A DNA stretch of 64,000 bases from Sphingobacteriales bacterium (lineage in GTDB: Bacteria > Bacteroidota > Bacteroidia > Chitinophagales > UBA2359), in the NCBI GenBank assembly GCA_016706405.1, contig JADJJT010000002.1, positions 1,240,001 to 1,304,000 on the forward strand, written 5' to 3'. A model generated the notes under the pieces. It worked only from the letters and a program-made list of their open reading frames with translations, did no database searches and was not told the DNA's origin. Both the position numbers and the translations under genes were made by a program. Shown here piece after piece: positions 55,970-64,000 of the stretch. Every line of letters begins with the position of its first letter. Position 1 is the first letter of the stretch.

Positions 55970-56900
55970 GAGCCTGTCTAAATTTTATTTTCTAATTCTA
56001 TTAAGCATCAATTTTATCATGGCAAGTTGGATCATTGTCTGGCTCGTTTCGGTTTGGAACTCAAAGTCTTTACTCAATCTTCGATAGCTTTCGAGCCATG
56101 CAAAAGTTCTTTCAACAATCCATCTTTTTGGCAATACTTCGAATTTCGAGGCTGTATTCGATCTACTTACAACCTCAACCACCCACCCAAACGTTTTGCG
56201 GGTATTTTCAATTAACTCGCCTCTATACCCGCCATCAGCTACTATCTTTACCAATCTGCAAAACCTGCCTCTGAGGTCAGCTATAACCATTGGGGCTGAT
56301 TTACTGTCATGCTCATTTGCCGCATGAACCACAACCGCTAAAAGTAGTCCCATTGTATCTACAATAATATGCCGCTTTCTGCCTTTAACTTTTTTACCCC
56401 CGTCAATCCCTCTGCACAAGCCTCCGACGCTTGTTGTCTTTACCGCTCTGGCTATCAATTATACCAACACTTGGCGATGAAGCCCTGCCTGCTTGCTTTC
56501 GAGTCTTATCCCTGAGTATTTCATGGATGAGTTCTATCGTCCCATCCTTCTTCCACTTGGTAAAATAGTAGTAAACAAGCTTCCATGACGGAAAATGGAA
56601 CGGCAGCATGCGCCATTGACAGCCAGTTTTAAGCAAATAGAACAGCGCATTAAAAATTTCTCTTAAACTGTGTTTTCGTTTCCGTTTGTCGTCTAAAATG
56701 CCTAATATTGCACTCCATTGACTATCGGTGAGACTGCTTGGGTAGGTTTTCATTTTACTTTATGTGTTTGATTTTTCATAAAGCTATGAATTATTATTTA
56801 AACGTCAAACTGATAGTCTTTTATTCACATCTCTTTTAATAACTTTTTTCCTATCAATTTTTAGGACTGGCATGCCAATTTTTAATTTTTAGACAGTCTC
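55970..56900 (-). mobile_element. Complete IS5-family insertion sequence (931 bp)
   Basis: Imperfect terminal inverted repeats start GAGCCTGTCTAAA (left) and GAGACTGTCTAAA (right, reverse complement). The element is flanked by the 3-bp target duplication TTA (55967-55969 and 56901-56903). It holds a single transposase gene in two overlapping frames. The right edge lies 31 bp from the -7 box of prmA and the left edge 31 bp from the -33 box of the sRNA candidate. It is the only intact insertion sequence in the window. Confidence 0.93.
55985..56753 (-). CDS. IS5-family DDE transposase, two overlapping frames
   Basis: Frame A (56753 to 56403) encodes the N-terminal DUF4096-like domain (LTDSQWSAILGILDDKRKRK, GCQWRMLPFHFPSWKLVYYY) and the first catalytic Asp in SVGIIDSQS. 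Frame B (to 55985) holds GRKRHIIVDTMGLLLAVVVH, the second Asp in ADGGYRGE and the Glu in WIVERTFAWLESYRRLSKDFE. Removing one G at 56443-56444 joins them as SQSVKTTSVGG, the usual sequence of single-frame relatives. Several IS5 subgroups use frameshifting to make the full transposase, so this may be natural; otherwise the copy is mutated or mis-sequenced. All three catalytic residues are present. Confidence 0.9.
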
Positions 56901-56931
56901 TTATTTTTTTTCATTTTTGGGCTAATTGACC

Positions 56932-56939
56932 TATTTTTG
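56932..56939 (+). promoter_or_regulatory. -7 box of prmA
   Basis: TATTTTTG matches TAnnTTTG, 21 bp before the ATG. The usual -33 position falls about 10 bp outside the IS right end, so the IS insertion has altered the DNA just upstream of the promoter. Confidence 0.5.
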
Positions 56940-56959
56940 TCGCCACATTTTTAACAATT

Positions 56960-57814
56960 ATGGGTTACTTACAAGTTTTTTATTCTATTTCTACTACTGA
57001 GCTAATTGAAATTGCTATGGCCGAGCTGAGTGAGATTGGCTACGACGGATTTGAATTTACAGAAATAGGTTTATGTGCCTATATTCCGGAAGAGTATTAT
57101 AACGAAGCGAACATGTTAGAGGCTATTCAATTTTATCCGGATATAAAATGGCTATACACGCAACCTCTTCCTGATATTAATTGGAACGCCGAATGGGAAA
57201 ACAATTTTGAACCTCTAATTATCGGTGGTAAATTATTAGTACAAGCTCCTTTCCATGCTCAACAGTCGCTTATAAAAGAAAACTACCCCTACACTATTAC
57301 CATTGACCCCAATATGGCTTTTGGCACAGGGCACCACGAAACTACGGCGTTAATGCTTGAAGCTTTGCTTGAAATGAACCTTAAAGGTCATAGCTTTTTA
57401 GATTTTGGATGTGGAACTGCCATTTTAGCTATTATGGCCGGACTTAAAGGGGCGGCAAATATTGTTTGTATAGACAATGATGCCCACGCTTGTAAAATAG
57501 CTGCCGAAAATCTTTTAGCACATCAACTACATAATATTAGCACCGTTATTGTGGGCAATGATACGGCAATTGCTACCGCACCTAACCAGCCTTACAAAAC
57601 CATTGTGGCTAATATTACCCGCAATATTATTTTAGAGTCGTTAGCCAATTTAACCCACGCTTTGGCAGCAGGCGGCTCGCTACTGCTTAGTGGCTTACTT
57701 CATGCCGATGTACCATTTATAACAAACGCACTACAAAATTACCCAAACTTACAAGTAAAAAATGTAACCTACAAAACCGAATGGTGTTTGATTGAGGTAT
57801 TGAGCTTAGTGTAA
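56960..57814 (+). CDS. prmA: Ribosomal protein L11 methyltransferase
   Basis: SAM-dependent methyltransferase (284 residues) that trimethylates ribosomal protein L11. An N-terminal substrate-recognition domain (1-100, ending WNAEWENNFEPLIIGGKLLV) is followed by the SAM-binding core: MAFGTGHHETTALML, FLDFGCGTAILAIMA (motif I), VCIDNDAHACKIAAEN and IVANITRNIILESL (NPPY-like position). This layout is diagnostic for PrmA. It is followed 34 bp later by the LOG-family gene on the same strand, so the two are likely co-transcribed. Confidence 0.95.
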   Translation: MGYLQVFYSISTTELIEIAMAELSEIGYDGFEFTEIGLCAYIPEEYYNEANMLEAIQFYPDIKWLYTQPLPDINWNAEWENNFEPLIIGGKLLVQAPFHAQQSLIKENYPYTITIDPNMAFGTGHHETTALMLEALLEMNLKGHSFLDFGCGTAILAIMAGLKGAANIVCIDNDAHACKIAAENLLAHQLHNISTVIVGNDTAIATAPNQPYKTIVANITRNIILESLANLTHALAAGGSLLLSGLLHADVPFITNALQNYPNLQVKNVTYKTEWCLIEVLSLV

Positions 57815-57848
57815 ATTTACTGATTATTTATTTTTATAAAATTTTATT

Positions 57849-58544
57849 ATGACACCATTAGAGCAACATCACCAAAAAAACTGGTCTGAAGTTAAAGCAG
57901 AATCTTCGTGGCGTATCCTAAAAATTATGTCCGAATTTGTTGATGGATTTGATACGATGGCACGAATTGGGCCGTGTATTTCTATTTATGGGTCGGCGCG
58001 TACCAAGCCAAACAGCCCTTATTACAAAATGTCTGAAGCAGTAGCCAAAAGATTGGTTCAAGATGGATACGGTATAATTACTGGCGGAGGCCCAGGCATT
58101 ATGGAGGCAGGCAATAAGGGGGCATATAACGCTGGCGGCAAGTCGGTAGGTTTAAATATAGATTTGCCTTTCGAGCAATTTCATAATCCATATATTGATG
58201 CCGACAAACTGCTTAACCATCGTTACTTTTTTGTCCGGAAAGTGATGTTTGTAAAATATGCCCAAGCATTTATTTTTCTTCCGGGTGGTTTTGGTACTTT
58301 AGACGAATTGTTCGAATGTTTAACCTTAATACAAACTCAAAAAATTACGCGCGTTCCAGTGGTTTTAATGGGTACTGATTTTTGGTCGGGGCTAATGGCT
58401 TGGATTAAACAAACCGTATTAGAAACTGAAAAGAATATTAATCCAACTGACCTTGATTTGATTAGGACGACCGATGATGTTGACGAGGTGGCCAATATTA
58501 TTAACGCATTTTATGAAGCAGAAGGATTATCGCCTAATTTTTAA
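57849..58544 (+). CDS. LOG family protein (TIGR00730)
   Basis: Cytoplasmic Rossmann-fold protein of 231 residues with the LOG signatures GGGPGIMEAGNKGA and PGGFGTLDELFECLT. Members with known activity cleave nucleoside 5'-monophosphates such as cytokinin ribotides to the base and ribose 5-phosphate; older databases call them 'lysine decarboxylase', which is wrong. The N-terminal extension (residues 1-38) and CISIYGSARTKPNSPYY are typical of the Bacteroidota subgroup. No own promoter is seen in the 34-bp gap to prmA. A TAATTTTG that overlaps its stop codon may start panC transcription. Confidence 0.9.
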   Translation: MTPLEQHHQKNWSEVKAESSWRILKIMSEFVDGFDTMARIGPCISIYGSARTKPNSPYYKMSEAVAKRLVQDGYGIITGGGPGIMEAGNKGAYNAGGKSVGLNIDLPFEQFHNPYIDADKLLNHRYFFVRKVMFVKYAQAFIFLPGGFGTLDELFECLTLIQTQKITRVPVVLMGTDFWSGLMAWIKQTVLETEKNINPTDLDLIRTTDDVDEVANIINAFYEAEGLSPNF

Positions 58545-58608
58545 TTTTGCTGCCTACCTACTTACCTGACATTATCAACTAAATTAACATCAACTAATTA
58601 TTGCAACC

Positions 58609-59466
58609 ATGTTTATTTTTAAAACTGTGGCCCAACTGCAAAATTATTTACAACAACAGCGAAACCAAGGCAAAACGATTGGTTTTGTTCCTACAATGGG
58701 GGCTTTACATGCCGGTCATTTATCTTTGATACAAATGGCAAGCCAACAAACCAATTGTACGGTAGTTAGTATTTTTGTAAATCCAACACAGTTTAACGAA
58801 AAAGATGATTTTGAGAAATATCCCCGACCTGTTGAACGCGATATGGAGCTATTAGCAAGCCACACTGGTTGCAATCTGCTTTTTTTGCCCGATGTTGCCG
58901 AAGTTTATCCCTCTGGATTGCCGCCGCAACAACCTTTTGACTTGGGCGAGGTGGCATTGCCCATGGAGGGCAAAAGTCGCCCTGGTCATTTTAATGGGGT
59001 TGCACAGGTAGTAAATCGCTTGTTAAATATTGTACAACCTACAGCTTTATTTATGGGGCAAAAAGATTTCCAGCAAGTAGCAGTTGTGCGGCGTTTATTG
59101 GCTTTAACCAATAGCACCGTCCGGTTAGTGGCCTGCCCTACCTTGCGCGAACCAAACGGGCTGGCTATGAGTTCGCGCAACGAGCGACTAACACCACACG
59201 AGCGCCAAATGGCAGGTGTTATTTACGAAGCCCTGCAATGGGCAGCACAGCAGTTTAATAACCCCGAATGTTTGCCACAGCAAGTTCAACGGTATTGTAT
59301 AGAGCAGCTAAACGGCGTTGAGGGTATGCACACCGAATATTTTGAAATTGTTGATGCCCAATTTTTACAACCTTTGGTGCTGTGGCAAACTCAAACGCCA
59401 ACTGTTGCCTGCGTAGCAGTGCGCTTTGGCGCAGTTAGGTTAATTGATAATGTGTTAATAAATTAA
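58609..59466 (+). CDS. panC: Pantothenate synthetase
   Basis: Condenses pantoate and beta-alanine with ATP, the last step of pantothenate synthesis, in the cytoplasm. 285 residues, the usual length. Motifs: FVPTMGALHAGHLSLI (HIGH-type nucleotide site), VSIFVNPTQFNEKDDFEKYP, GHFNGVAQVVNRLLNI, ALFMGQKDFQQ and MSSRNERLTP. A possible -7 box TAATTTTG (58542-58549) overlaps the stop of the upstream gene. It ends 23 bp from the convergent TonB receptor gene; no clear terminator separates them. panB and panD are not in the window. Confidence 0.96.
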   Translation: MFIFKTVAQLQNYLQQQRNQGKTIGFVPTMGALHAGHLSLIQMASQQTNCTVVSIFVNPTQFNEKDDFEKYPRPVERDMELLASHTGCNLLFLPDVAEVYPSGLPPQQPFDLGEVALPMEGKSRPGHFNGVAQVVNRLLNIVQPTALFMGQKDFQQVAVVRRLLALTNSTVRLVACPTLREPNGLAMSSRNERLTPHERQMAGVIYEALQWAAQQFNNPECLPQQVQRYCIEQLNGVEGMHTEYFEIVDAQFLQPLVLWQTQTPTVACVAVRFGAVRLIDNVLIN

Positions 59467-59489
59467 AAAACCATTTTTTCGAATTGCAT

Positions 59490-61808
59490 TTATATCACTT
59501 TAAACCGAATACCGGCATACACGGTTTGTTTTTCAAGTGGCCCCCAAACATTAGCGGCATCAAACTGTGGGCTATACGGTGTTTGAGCTTTAATTACGGG
59601 CATGTGTTGGGTGTAACCTGTTAAGTTTTCGCCACCAACATAAAAACTCCATTGCTTATGGTTGTAAGTAATTTGTGATTGCAAGGTAATATAATCGGGC
59701 GAGTAAGCAACGTCATCGTTATCGGGCTGGTGGTTATTGTCGTGTTGTGTAGCCGCCAAATGGTTGGTAAGTGCTGCCTTACCTTGGTAGCGGGTGGTAA
59801 TATCGGCTTGCCAGGCTCTGTTGCGTGTGCGGGCGCTAAGCGATAGTATTGCGGTATGGCGGGGCAAAAATGGCACCGGCAACCATTTATCGTTGTAGGT
59901 AGCAAAGGTATAGTCTAATTTATAAGCAGCCTTGGCGGTAAATCGGGGCAGCCATTCGCCCGATATTTCGGCTTGAAAACTGTTGGCAATTGATTTTCCG
60001 GATAAATTATAAAAGCGCAATTCGTTGCTATTGCTATAGGCATCAACTATTACCTGATTAATAAAATTAGTCCGGAAAAAATCTAACGAAATCTGTCCAT
60101 CTCGCCGTTCAATATAAAAATTATGTACTAAACTGGCTCCATAATTCCAAGCATCTTCCGGAAGCAATTTTTCAGTTATATTTAAGGTGCGACCGGTAGT
60201 AAATATAGCCATGTTTTCGGCATAAATTTTGGCAGTTCTAAAACCACGCCCACCCGATAAACGCAGGGCTGTTTGCGGTGTAAGGTCAAATTTGAAGTGC
60301 ATACGCGGTAAAACATACCATCCGGAATTGTTTAAGTGGTCAACCCGCAACCCCAGTACGGCAGTTAGTCTTTTAGGAACGCTATACGAATATTCGCCGA
60401 ACACGCCTGGAATTATTTCTTCTGGATTAGCTGTATTTTGGTTGAAATTTTCGGCATAGGCATCGTAGGCAAAACTTAATCCGGAAGTAAAACTATGCCG
60501 TTGCGAGCTAGGGTGTCCATGTTGAAAAATAAGATTACCATAGGCGCTTTTTTGGGTGGCATCGTAATTTTGTAATCCAAAAAATGCTGTTTGATGATGC
60601 CAAACACCAGCCCATTGCAAACCTATACTTTGTTTATCATTAAATACGTAGCCTGTCTTTCCAAATGCTTCGAGGCGCGCCGTTTCAATACCAATTCCAT
60701 AGCCGTTATTTATGGTTCTGGGTTGTGTTTTATCGTAGCTTGTTTGCCCTCCTGTGCGGTCTTCGTACAAACCTTTAAGGGCAAACTGTATTTTTAGCTT
60801 GTCGGTATCGCGTTTCCAGCGCGACAAAACATTGTAAGCAGTTAGTTGCGGCGAGTCTAAAAAGCCATCTTCGTTATGGTCGTTTTTAATAGGATGGGTG
60901 TTAGCATTAAACAACAAGGCGGTTGACCACGGCGATTTTTTAAAGCGGTGTGCATAATTGGCGTTAAGCTCGAGCCGGGCCATACTATTGCCAAATACAT
61001 TTAAGTAAAGTCGCTCGGCCTTGTCGGGTTTTATATATTCAGTATTAATTTGCCCGGCTATTGACGAAGGGCCGTTCATTACCGAGCCGCTACCTTTTGC
61101 AATCTGAATATTTTCTATCCATAATGCCGGAACGTAAGTTAAGCCAAACGGGGCGGCAAGGCCACGCATTAAAGGCATGCCTTCAGAAAGTAATTGGGTA
61201 TAACGTCCGGCCAAGCCCAACATGGTAATTTCTTTGGCACCTGTTACACCATCGGCATAATTTACCCCTACCGTAGCATTGGTTTGAAAACTTTCGCTTA
61301 AATTGCAGCAGGCTGCCCTGCATAGCTCTTGGGCGGTAACGTTTTCGGTTTTAATGGTGCTAAGGCGCGAAATAAAAGTTGAACCGCGCTGTGCCAACAC
61401 CTCAACTTTATTTAACTCAAGGCCGGGCTGCATTAAAATGGTAATGGGCTGATTGATACTGCTGGCATCGGCAAAGTTTATAGGCAACAACGTTTTAGGG
61501 AAGCCAACAAAACTAACGGCCAAGGTATCAAATCCTGGCAAGGGGGCAATTTCAAAATGGCCAAATTCGTCGGTTATTACTCCTGTTGTGGTGCCATGCC
61601 AATATACGCCTGCGCCAATAATAGGGTATCGTTCGTTTTTACCTTGAATTTCTTCGTAAACAAAACCACGCAGCAACATGGTGTCGTTGGCTGAGGTTGT
61701 TGAAGCGAAATGAGTTTTTTGGGCAAATGTATTTTTGTTAAAACTTAAAGCAAAAAATAAAATACCAAACCAAAAAACGAGCTTAAAAATGTTATTATTT
61801 TGTTTCAT
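59490..61808 (-). CDS. TonB-dependent receptor of the CRAACCNLSESF subgroup
   Basis: Complete outer-membrane receptor of 772 residues. Signal peptide 1-29 (ends NTFAQ). A carboxypeptidase-regulatory-like domain follows (LRGFVYEEIQGKNERYPIIG ... GHFEIAPLPGFDTLAVSFVG). The plug begins with TAQELCRAACCNLSESFQTN, then GAKEITMLGLAGRYTQLL and IAKGSGSVMNGPSSIAGQIN. The barrel contains the usual aromatic strands and ends ETVYAGIRF-like (EKQTVYAGIRFKVI). The 'CRAACCNLSESF' plug motif marks a Bacteroidota subgroup often placed near metal-transport genes; here no such gene is adjacent, so the substrate is open. A -7 box lies only 5 bp before the ATG, suggesting a nearly leaderless mRNA. Confidence 0.92.
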   Translation of the reverse strand: MKQNNNIFKLVFWFGILFFALSFNKNTFAQKTHFASTTSANDTMLLRGFVYEEIQGKNERYPIIGAGVYWHGTTTGVITDEFGHFEIAPLPGFDTLAVSFVGFPKTLLPINFADASSINQPITILMQPGLELNKVEVLAQRGSTFISRLSTIKTENVTAQELCRAACCNLSESFQTNATVGVNYADGVTGAKEITMLGLAGRYTQLLSEGMPLMRGLAAPFGLTYVPALWIENIQIAKGSGSVMNGPSSIAGQINTEYIKPDKAERLYLNVFGNSMARLELNANYAHRFKKSPWSTALLFNANTHPIKNDHNEDGFLDSPQLTAYNVLSRWKRDTDKLKIQFALKGLYEDRTGGQTSYDKTQPRTINNGYGIGIETARLEAFGKTGYVFNDKQSIGLQWAGVWHHQTAFFGLQNYDATQKSAYGNLIFQHGHPSSQRHSFTSGLSFAYDAYAENFNQNTANPEEIIPGVFGEYSYSVPKRLTAVLGLRVDHLNNSGWYVLPRMHFKFDLTPQTALRLSGGRGFRTAKIYAENMAIFTTGRTLNITEKLLPEDAWNYGASLVHNFYIERRDGQISLDFFRTNFINQVIVDAYSNSNELRFYNLSGKSIANSFQAEISGEWLPRFTAKAAYKLDYTFATYNDKWLPVPFLPRHTAILSLSARTRNRAWQADITTRYQGKAALTNHLAATQHDNNHQPDNDDVAYSPDYITLQSQITYNHKQWSFYVGGENLTGYTQHMPVIKAQTPYSPQFDAANVWGPLEKQTVYAGIRFKVI

Positions 61809-61812
61809 GGCG

Positions 61813-61820
61813 CAAAATTA
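61813..61820 (-). promoter_or_regulatory. -7 box of the TonB receptor gene (near-leaderless)
   Basis: TAATTTTG on the minus strand ends 4 bp before the ATG at 61808. With the usual spacing, transcription would start at or within a few bases of the ATG. Confidence 0.5.
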
Positions 61821-61954
61821 CGGCAAGGGCAGGCCACGTTTGGTACATAATTTTGAGTATTTGTAGTATTTGTAGCTCAATACTAGTGTTTTAACTTAAT
61901 TTAATTTGTTTTGATGTGTTTTTTATCCGGATAAAATAAAAATTGCTCTTTACC

Positions 61955-62728
61955 TCATTTTGTTTCCGGATATTTATTGTGCACCGAAATTTCTAACACG
62001 TAGGCACGTAGTTTTGTTAAAACTTTATTATCCGACAAAACTTCTTGGTCGCCCATAATTGCATTCATCTCTTTATCGCTTAGTGGCTTGCCACCTTCAT
62101 CATAGGTCAGTTGAAATCCTATACAGGGCATCTCTTTTTCAAAAGCTCCGCCTTTAAAATTGCAACAGCTACCGCCATAATCCCAACCAAATCCCGAAAA
62201 ACCTAATGGTACGCCGCCGTTTAATTTTTGCAAATCTTGTACCGTTGTAACACCAATTTGTATGCCGTTAGCCGTTTTATAAGGGCTTTTTTCGTGTTTG
62301 GCAACCAATGAGCTAATTTTATTGAAATTTGGAATTAACATATCTTGTCCGGGTTTGTCAATCCCCTCCCAAATTATTTGTATTTCGCGGGGGGTGTCGC
62401 GCAATACATACGTGCCAATGGTTACGGGCATACCTTCGGCGTAAAGTGTATCGCGGGTTACGTTAGCCTGCCCATATTTTCGAATTATGTCGGCTTCTGT
62501 GTCAGTTAAATTTACTTGGTCTATACCGTTGCAACTAATTAGGTTGTTTGATGGGGCAGGCGGAGTTGTCTCTGAATTTGTAGCTGGTTGAGGCGTGTTA
62601 TTGGCAGGAGCAGTAGTGGTAGTAGTGGGGTTGTTTTGGTTTGACGGAGAAGTACAACTTGTGTATAGTCCCAGTATTTGGCAAAATAATATGCCAATTA
62701 AAGCGTAAGTTTGTGCTTGTTTTAACAT
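61955..62728 (-). CDS. Putative lipoprotein of unknown function
   Basis: A 257-residue protein. Residues 1-25 are a signal peptide with a lipobox-like GLYTSC, so Cys25 would be lipidated. A Pro/Thr/Asn-rich linker (about 26-62) follows. The mature domain has SCNGIDQVNLTDTEADII, QIIWEGIDKPGQ, and a C-rich GFGWDYGGSCCNFKGGAFEK. I do not recognise a family, though the layout 'IRKYG..NV.RDT....G' recalls small periplasmic domains found in Bacteroidota that sense or bind ligands. It is divergent from the gene at 62848. Confidence 0.75.
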   Translation of the reverse strand: MLKQAQTYALIGILFCQILGLYTSCTSPSNQNNPTTTTTAPANNTPQPATNSETTPPAPSNNLISCNGIDQVNLTDTEADIIRKYGQANVTRDTLYAEGMPVTIGTYVLRDTPREIQIIWEGIDKPGQDMLIPNFNKISSLVAKHEKSPYKTANGIQIGVTTVQDLQKLNGGVPLGFSGFGWDYGGSCCNFKGGAFEKEMPCIGFQLTYDEGGKPLSDKEMNAIMGDQEVLSDNKVLTKLRAYVLEISVHNKYPETK

Positions 62729-62847
62729 AACTAATATAAGGGATTTAAATTTAAGATAAATATTTTAAGAGGAGCAGGCTTATTGCCTAATTCGCCCTCA
62801 AATGTAAGATGTTTTTAGATCGATTGACCTAGAATAAATTAATTTTT

Positions 62848-63378
62848 ATGCAAATAGAAGCCATGTTGTTAGCTAAACATGCAAAAAGTACGGCTGTAGA
62901 GGTTGCCGATTTGGTAGTCAATCATCCGGATGCGTTTATGCCACAGTATATTGCTGCTTTTTGTAGCTCCAATAAAATTATTAGTCAAAGGGCGGCATGG
63001 TCGCTGCGGCTAATAGCCCAACAAAACGCCAATTTGTTGGCACCTTATTGGGGTGAATTGTTGCAAAAGGCCACACAACCAAATTTGCACGATGCTACCA
63101 AGCGAAACATTGCCTGCACCTTAAAGGATTTAGGGCTTGCTGCGCCGGCCAAACATCTTGGGCAAGCTATTGACCTTTGTTTTACCTGGCTGCAAAACCC
63201 AGCCGAAGCTATTGCAACTAAATGTTATGCCATGCGCTTTTTAGCCCAAATTGCCCAAAAAAAATACCCCGACCTAAAACCCGAACTTATAGCCATCGTT
63301 CAACAAAATTTACCTTATGGAAGTGCGGCCTACAAAGCCAGTTCGCAACAGATACTAAAAAAGATAATGCCTAAATAG
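62848..63378 (+). CDS. Helical-repeat (HEAT-like) protein of unknown function
   Basis: A soluble protein of 176 residues, no signal peptide. Helix pairs such as NKIISQRAAWSLRLIAQQNA, ATKRNIACTLKDLGLAAPAK and IATKCYAMRFLAQIAQKKYP follow the HEAT-repeat pattern (hydrophobic face, conserved small residue, Asp or Lys at turns). Proteins of this size and pattern in Bacteroidota are annotated as hypothetical. No operon partner; the downstream LysE-family gene has its own -7 box. Confidence 0.75.
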   Translation: MQIEAMLLAKHAKSTAVEVADLVVNHPDAFMPQYIAAFCSSNKIISQRAAWSLRLIAQQNANLLAPYWGELLQKATQPNLHDATKRNIACTLKDLGLAAPAKHLGQAIDLCFTWLQNPAEAIATKCYAMRFLAQIAQKKYPDLKPELIAIVQQNLPYGSAAYKASSQQILKKIMPK

Positions 63379-63452
63379 ATGATTACCCGCTAAATTTCAA
63401 GTAGTTAACTCAAAAAAAGGCATATATTAAAAAAATATTCATTTTTTTCTTG

Positions 63453-63460
63453 TAAATTTG
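63453..63460 (+). promoter_or_regulatory. -7 box of the LysE-family gene
   Basis: TAAATTTG, a full consensus match, 51 bp before the ATG. A 7-bp palindrome (GCTCTTG/CAAGAGC, 63479-63493) lies between them in the leader and may be an operator or a small hairpin. Confidence 0.55.
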
Positions 63461-63511
63461 CACGTTTTTTTCAAATCTGCTCTTGTCAAGAGCAAACTAT
63501 GTTTTAGCGTT

Positions 63512-64000
63512 ATGATTCAAGCCTTGTATTTTGGTGCGGCAGCCAGTTTTGTTGGGGCATTACCTCCCGGATTAATTGGGTTAAATGTTATTGAAACAAC
63601 CACCCAAAAATCAATACGGTTGGGTTTGTGGTTGGCATTGGGCGCAGTTGTGGTCGAAATTATACAAGTTGCCCTTTGTTTTTTAATTATTACTTTGCTG
63701 CCCCACGAAAAAGAAATGGTACAAACGGTGCTTACCTATACTGGTATAACAATATTAATAGTTCTTGGCACCTGGTATTTTTTTAAGCAATCCAGCAATT
63801 TATTAGCGCAATTAAAATCGGAGCACGACCCTAATTCGGAGAGCAAAATCCGGATGAAAAAATACGGTATAAACAACAATGCCTTTGTTAAAGGCGCATT
63901 TTTTAGCAGTTTAAATACACTCGTGTATCCGTTTTGGCTATTTTATATCGGATACGGTTTATCGAACCATATTATTAGCACCCAGCTAAGTACGGCTACA
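63512..64000 (+). CDS. LysE family translocator, partial (runs off the right edge)
   Basis: N-terminal 163 residues of an inner-membrane exporter of the LysE/RhtB family, which usually exports amino acids or small metabolites. Visible helices: ALYFGAAASFVGALPPGLIG (with the conserved P-P-G of the first helix), LGLWLALGAVVVEIIQVAL, MVQTVLTYTGITILIVLGTW and FFSSLNTLVYPFWLFYIGYG. The first segment AxxxGALPPGxxxxxV is a family hallmark. The substrate cannot be given. The ATG at 63512 follows the promoter and palindrome. Confidence 0.88.
   Translation, partial: MIQALYFGAAASFVGALPPGLIGLNVIETTTQKSIRLGLWLALGAVVVEIIQVALCFLIITLLPHEKEMVQTVLTYTGITILIVLGTWYFFKQSSNLLAQLKSEHDPNSESKIRMKKYGINNNAFVKGAFFSSLNTLVYPFWLFYIGYGLSNHIISTQLSTAT

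Noticed and set aside
1..64000. CRISPR arrays, tRNA and rRNA genes, phage genes
   Set aside because: Looked for regularly spaced direct repeats, cloverleaf-like stretches and structural phage proteins; none seen.

Overview
The window comes from a member of the Bacteroidota, most likely an uncultivated Saprospirales/Chitinophagales-type lineage. Four things point there. Many secreted proteins end in type IX secretion system (T9SS) type A sorting domains. There are two TonB-dependent receptors with carboxypeptidase-regulatory-like N-termini. Genes start without Shine-Dalgarno sequences, and TAnnTTTG (-7) boxes precede many of them. The 2-oxoacid dehydrogenase E1 is an alpha/beta fusion. The DNA is AT-rich, about 40% GC by eye. 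No tRNA, rRNA or CRISPR array was seen.

Layout. 1-6.4 kb: 5' part of a TonB receptor and a 1625-residue exported protein of unknown function, both leftward. 6.5-8.7 kb: a T9SS cargo gene between two mini-genes that encode little more than a sorting domain and share a near-identical promoter/leader. 8.8-19.3 kb: housekeeping and transport genes (helical-repeat protein, E1 fusion, oligopeptide-type permease, ABC-F ATPase, VWA-domain T9SS cargo, SixA-like phosphatase). 19.9-32.75 kb: one 4285-residue surface protein carrying 27 tandem copies of a roughly 84-residue, four-cysteine module. 32.9-45.5 kb: a leftward T9SS cargo island (metzincin/beta-helix giant, propeller-like proteins, a truncated duplicate), bracketed by two direct 93-bp copies of a dispersed repeat. 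45.5-46.2 kb: a repeat-rich, structured intergenic block. 46.2-52 kb: valS and purL. 52.2-55.2 kb: a DUF4377-like protein and an astacin protease with lectin and discoidin domains. 55.2-56.9 kb: a gene-poor segment with a strong small-RNA candidate and a complete 931-bp IS5-family element (terminal inverted repeats, TTA target duplication). 57-64 kb: prmA, a LOG-family gene, panC, a second TonB receptor, a lipoprotein, a HEAT-like protein and the start of a LysE-family exporter.

How it fits together. At least ten reading frames in 6.7-45.3 kb carry T9SS sorting domains, but no T9SS machinery is present, so this is a cargo neighbourhood. Its genes were reshaped by tandem duplication, sorting-domain exchange and insertion of short dispersed repeats.

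Most notable patterns: (i) the palindrome TCCGGA occurs about 85 times in 64 kb by hand count, roughly nine times the rough expectation, in genes and spacers and in all frames, like an iterated palindrome of the HIP1 type; (ii) the 27-copy four-Cys module; (iii) the repeat-bracketed cargo island; (iv) a promoter-plus-terminator small RNA candidate at about 55.83-55.90 kb; (v) an octanucleotide repeat in the 5' leader of the metzincin giant. Several genes (6.7, 10.6, 37.3, 47.9, 53.5 and 56.4 kb) are broken by single-base indels, mostly in homopolymers; assembly error is the simplest explanation, phase variation the interesting one.
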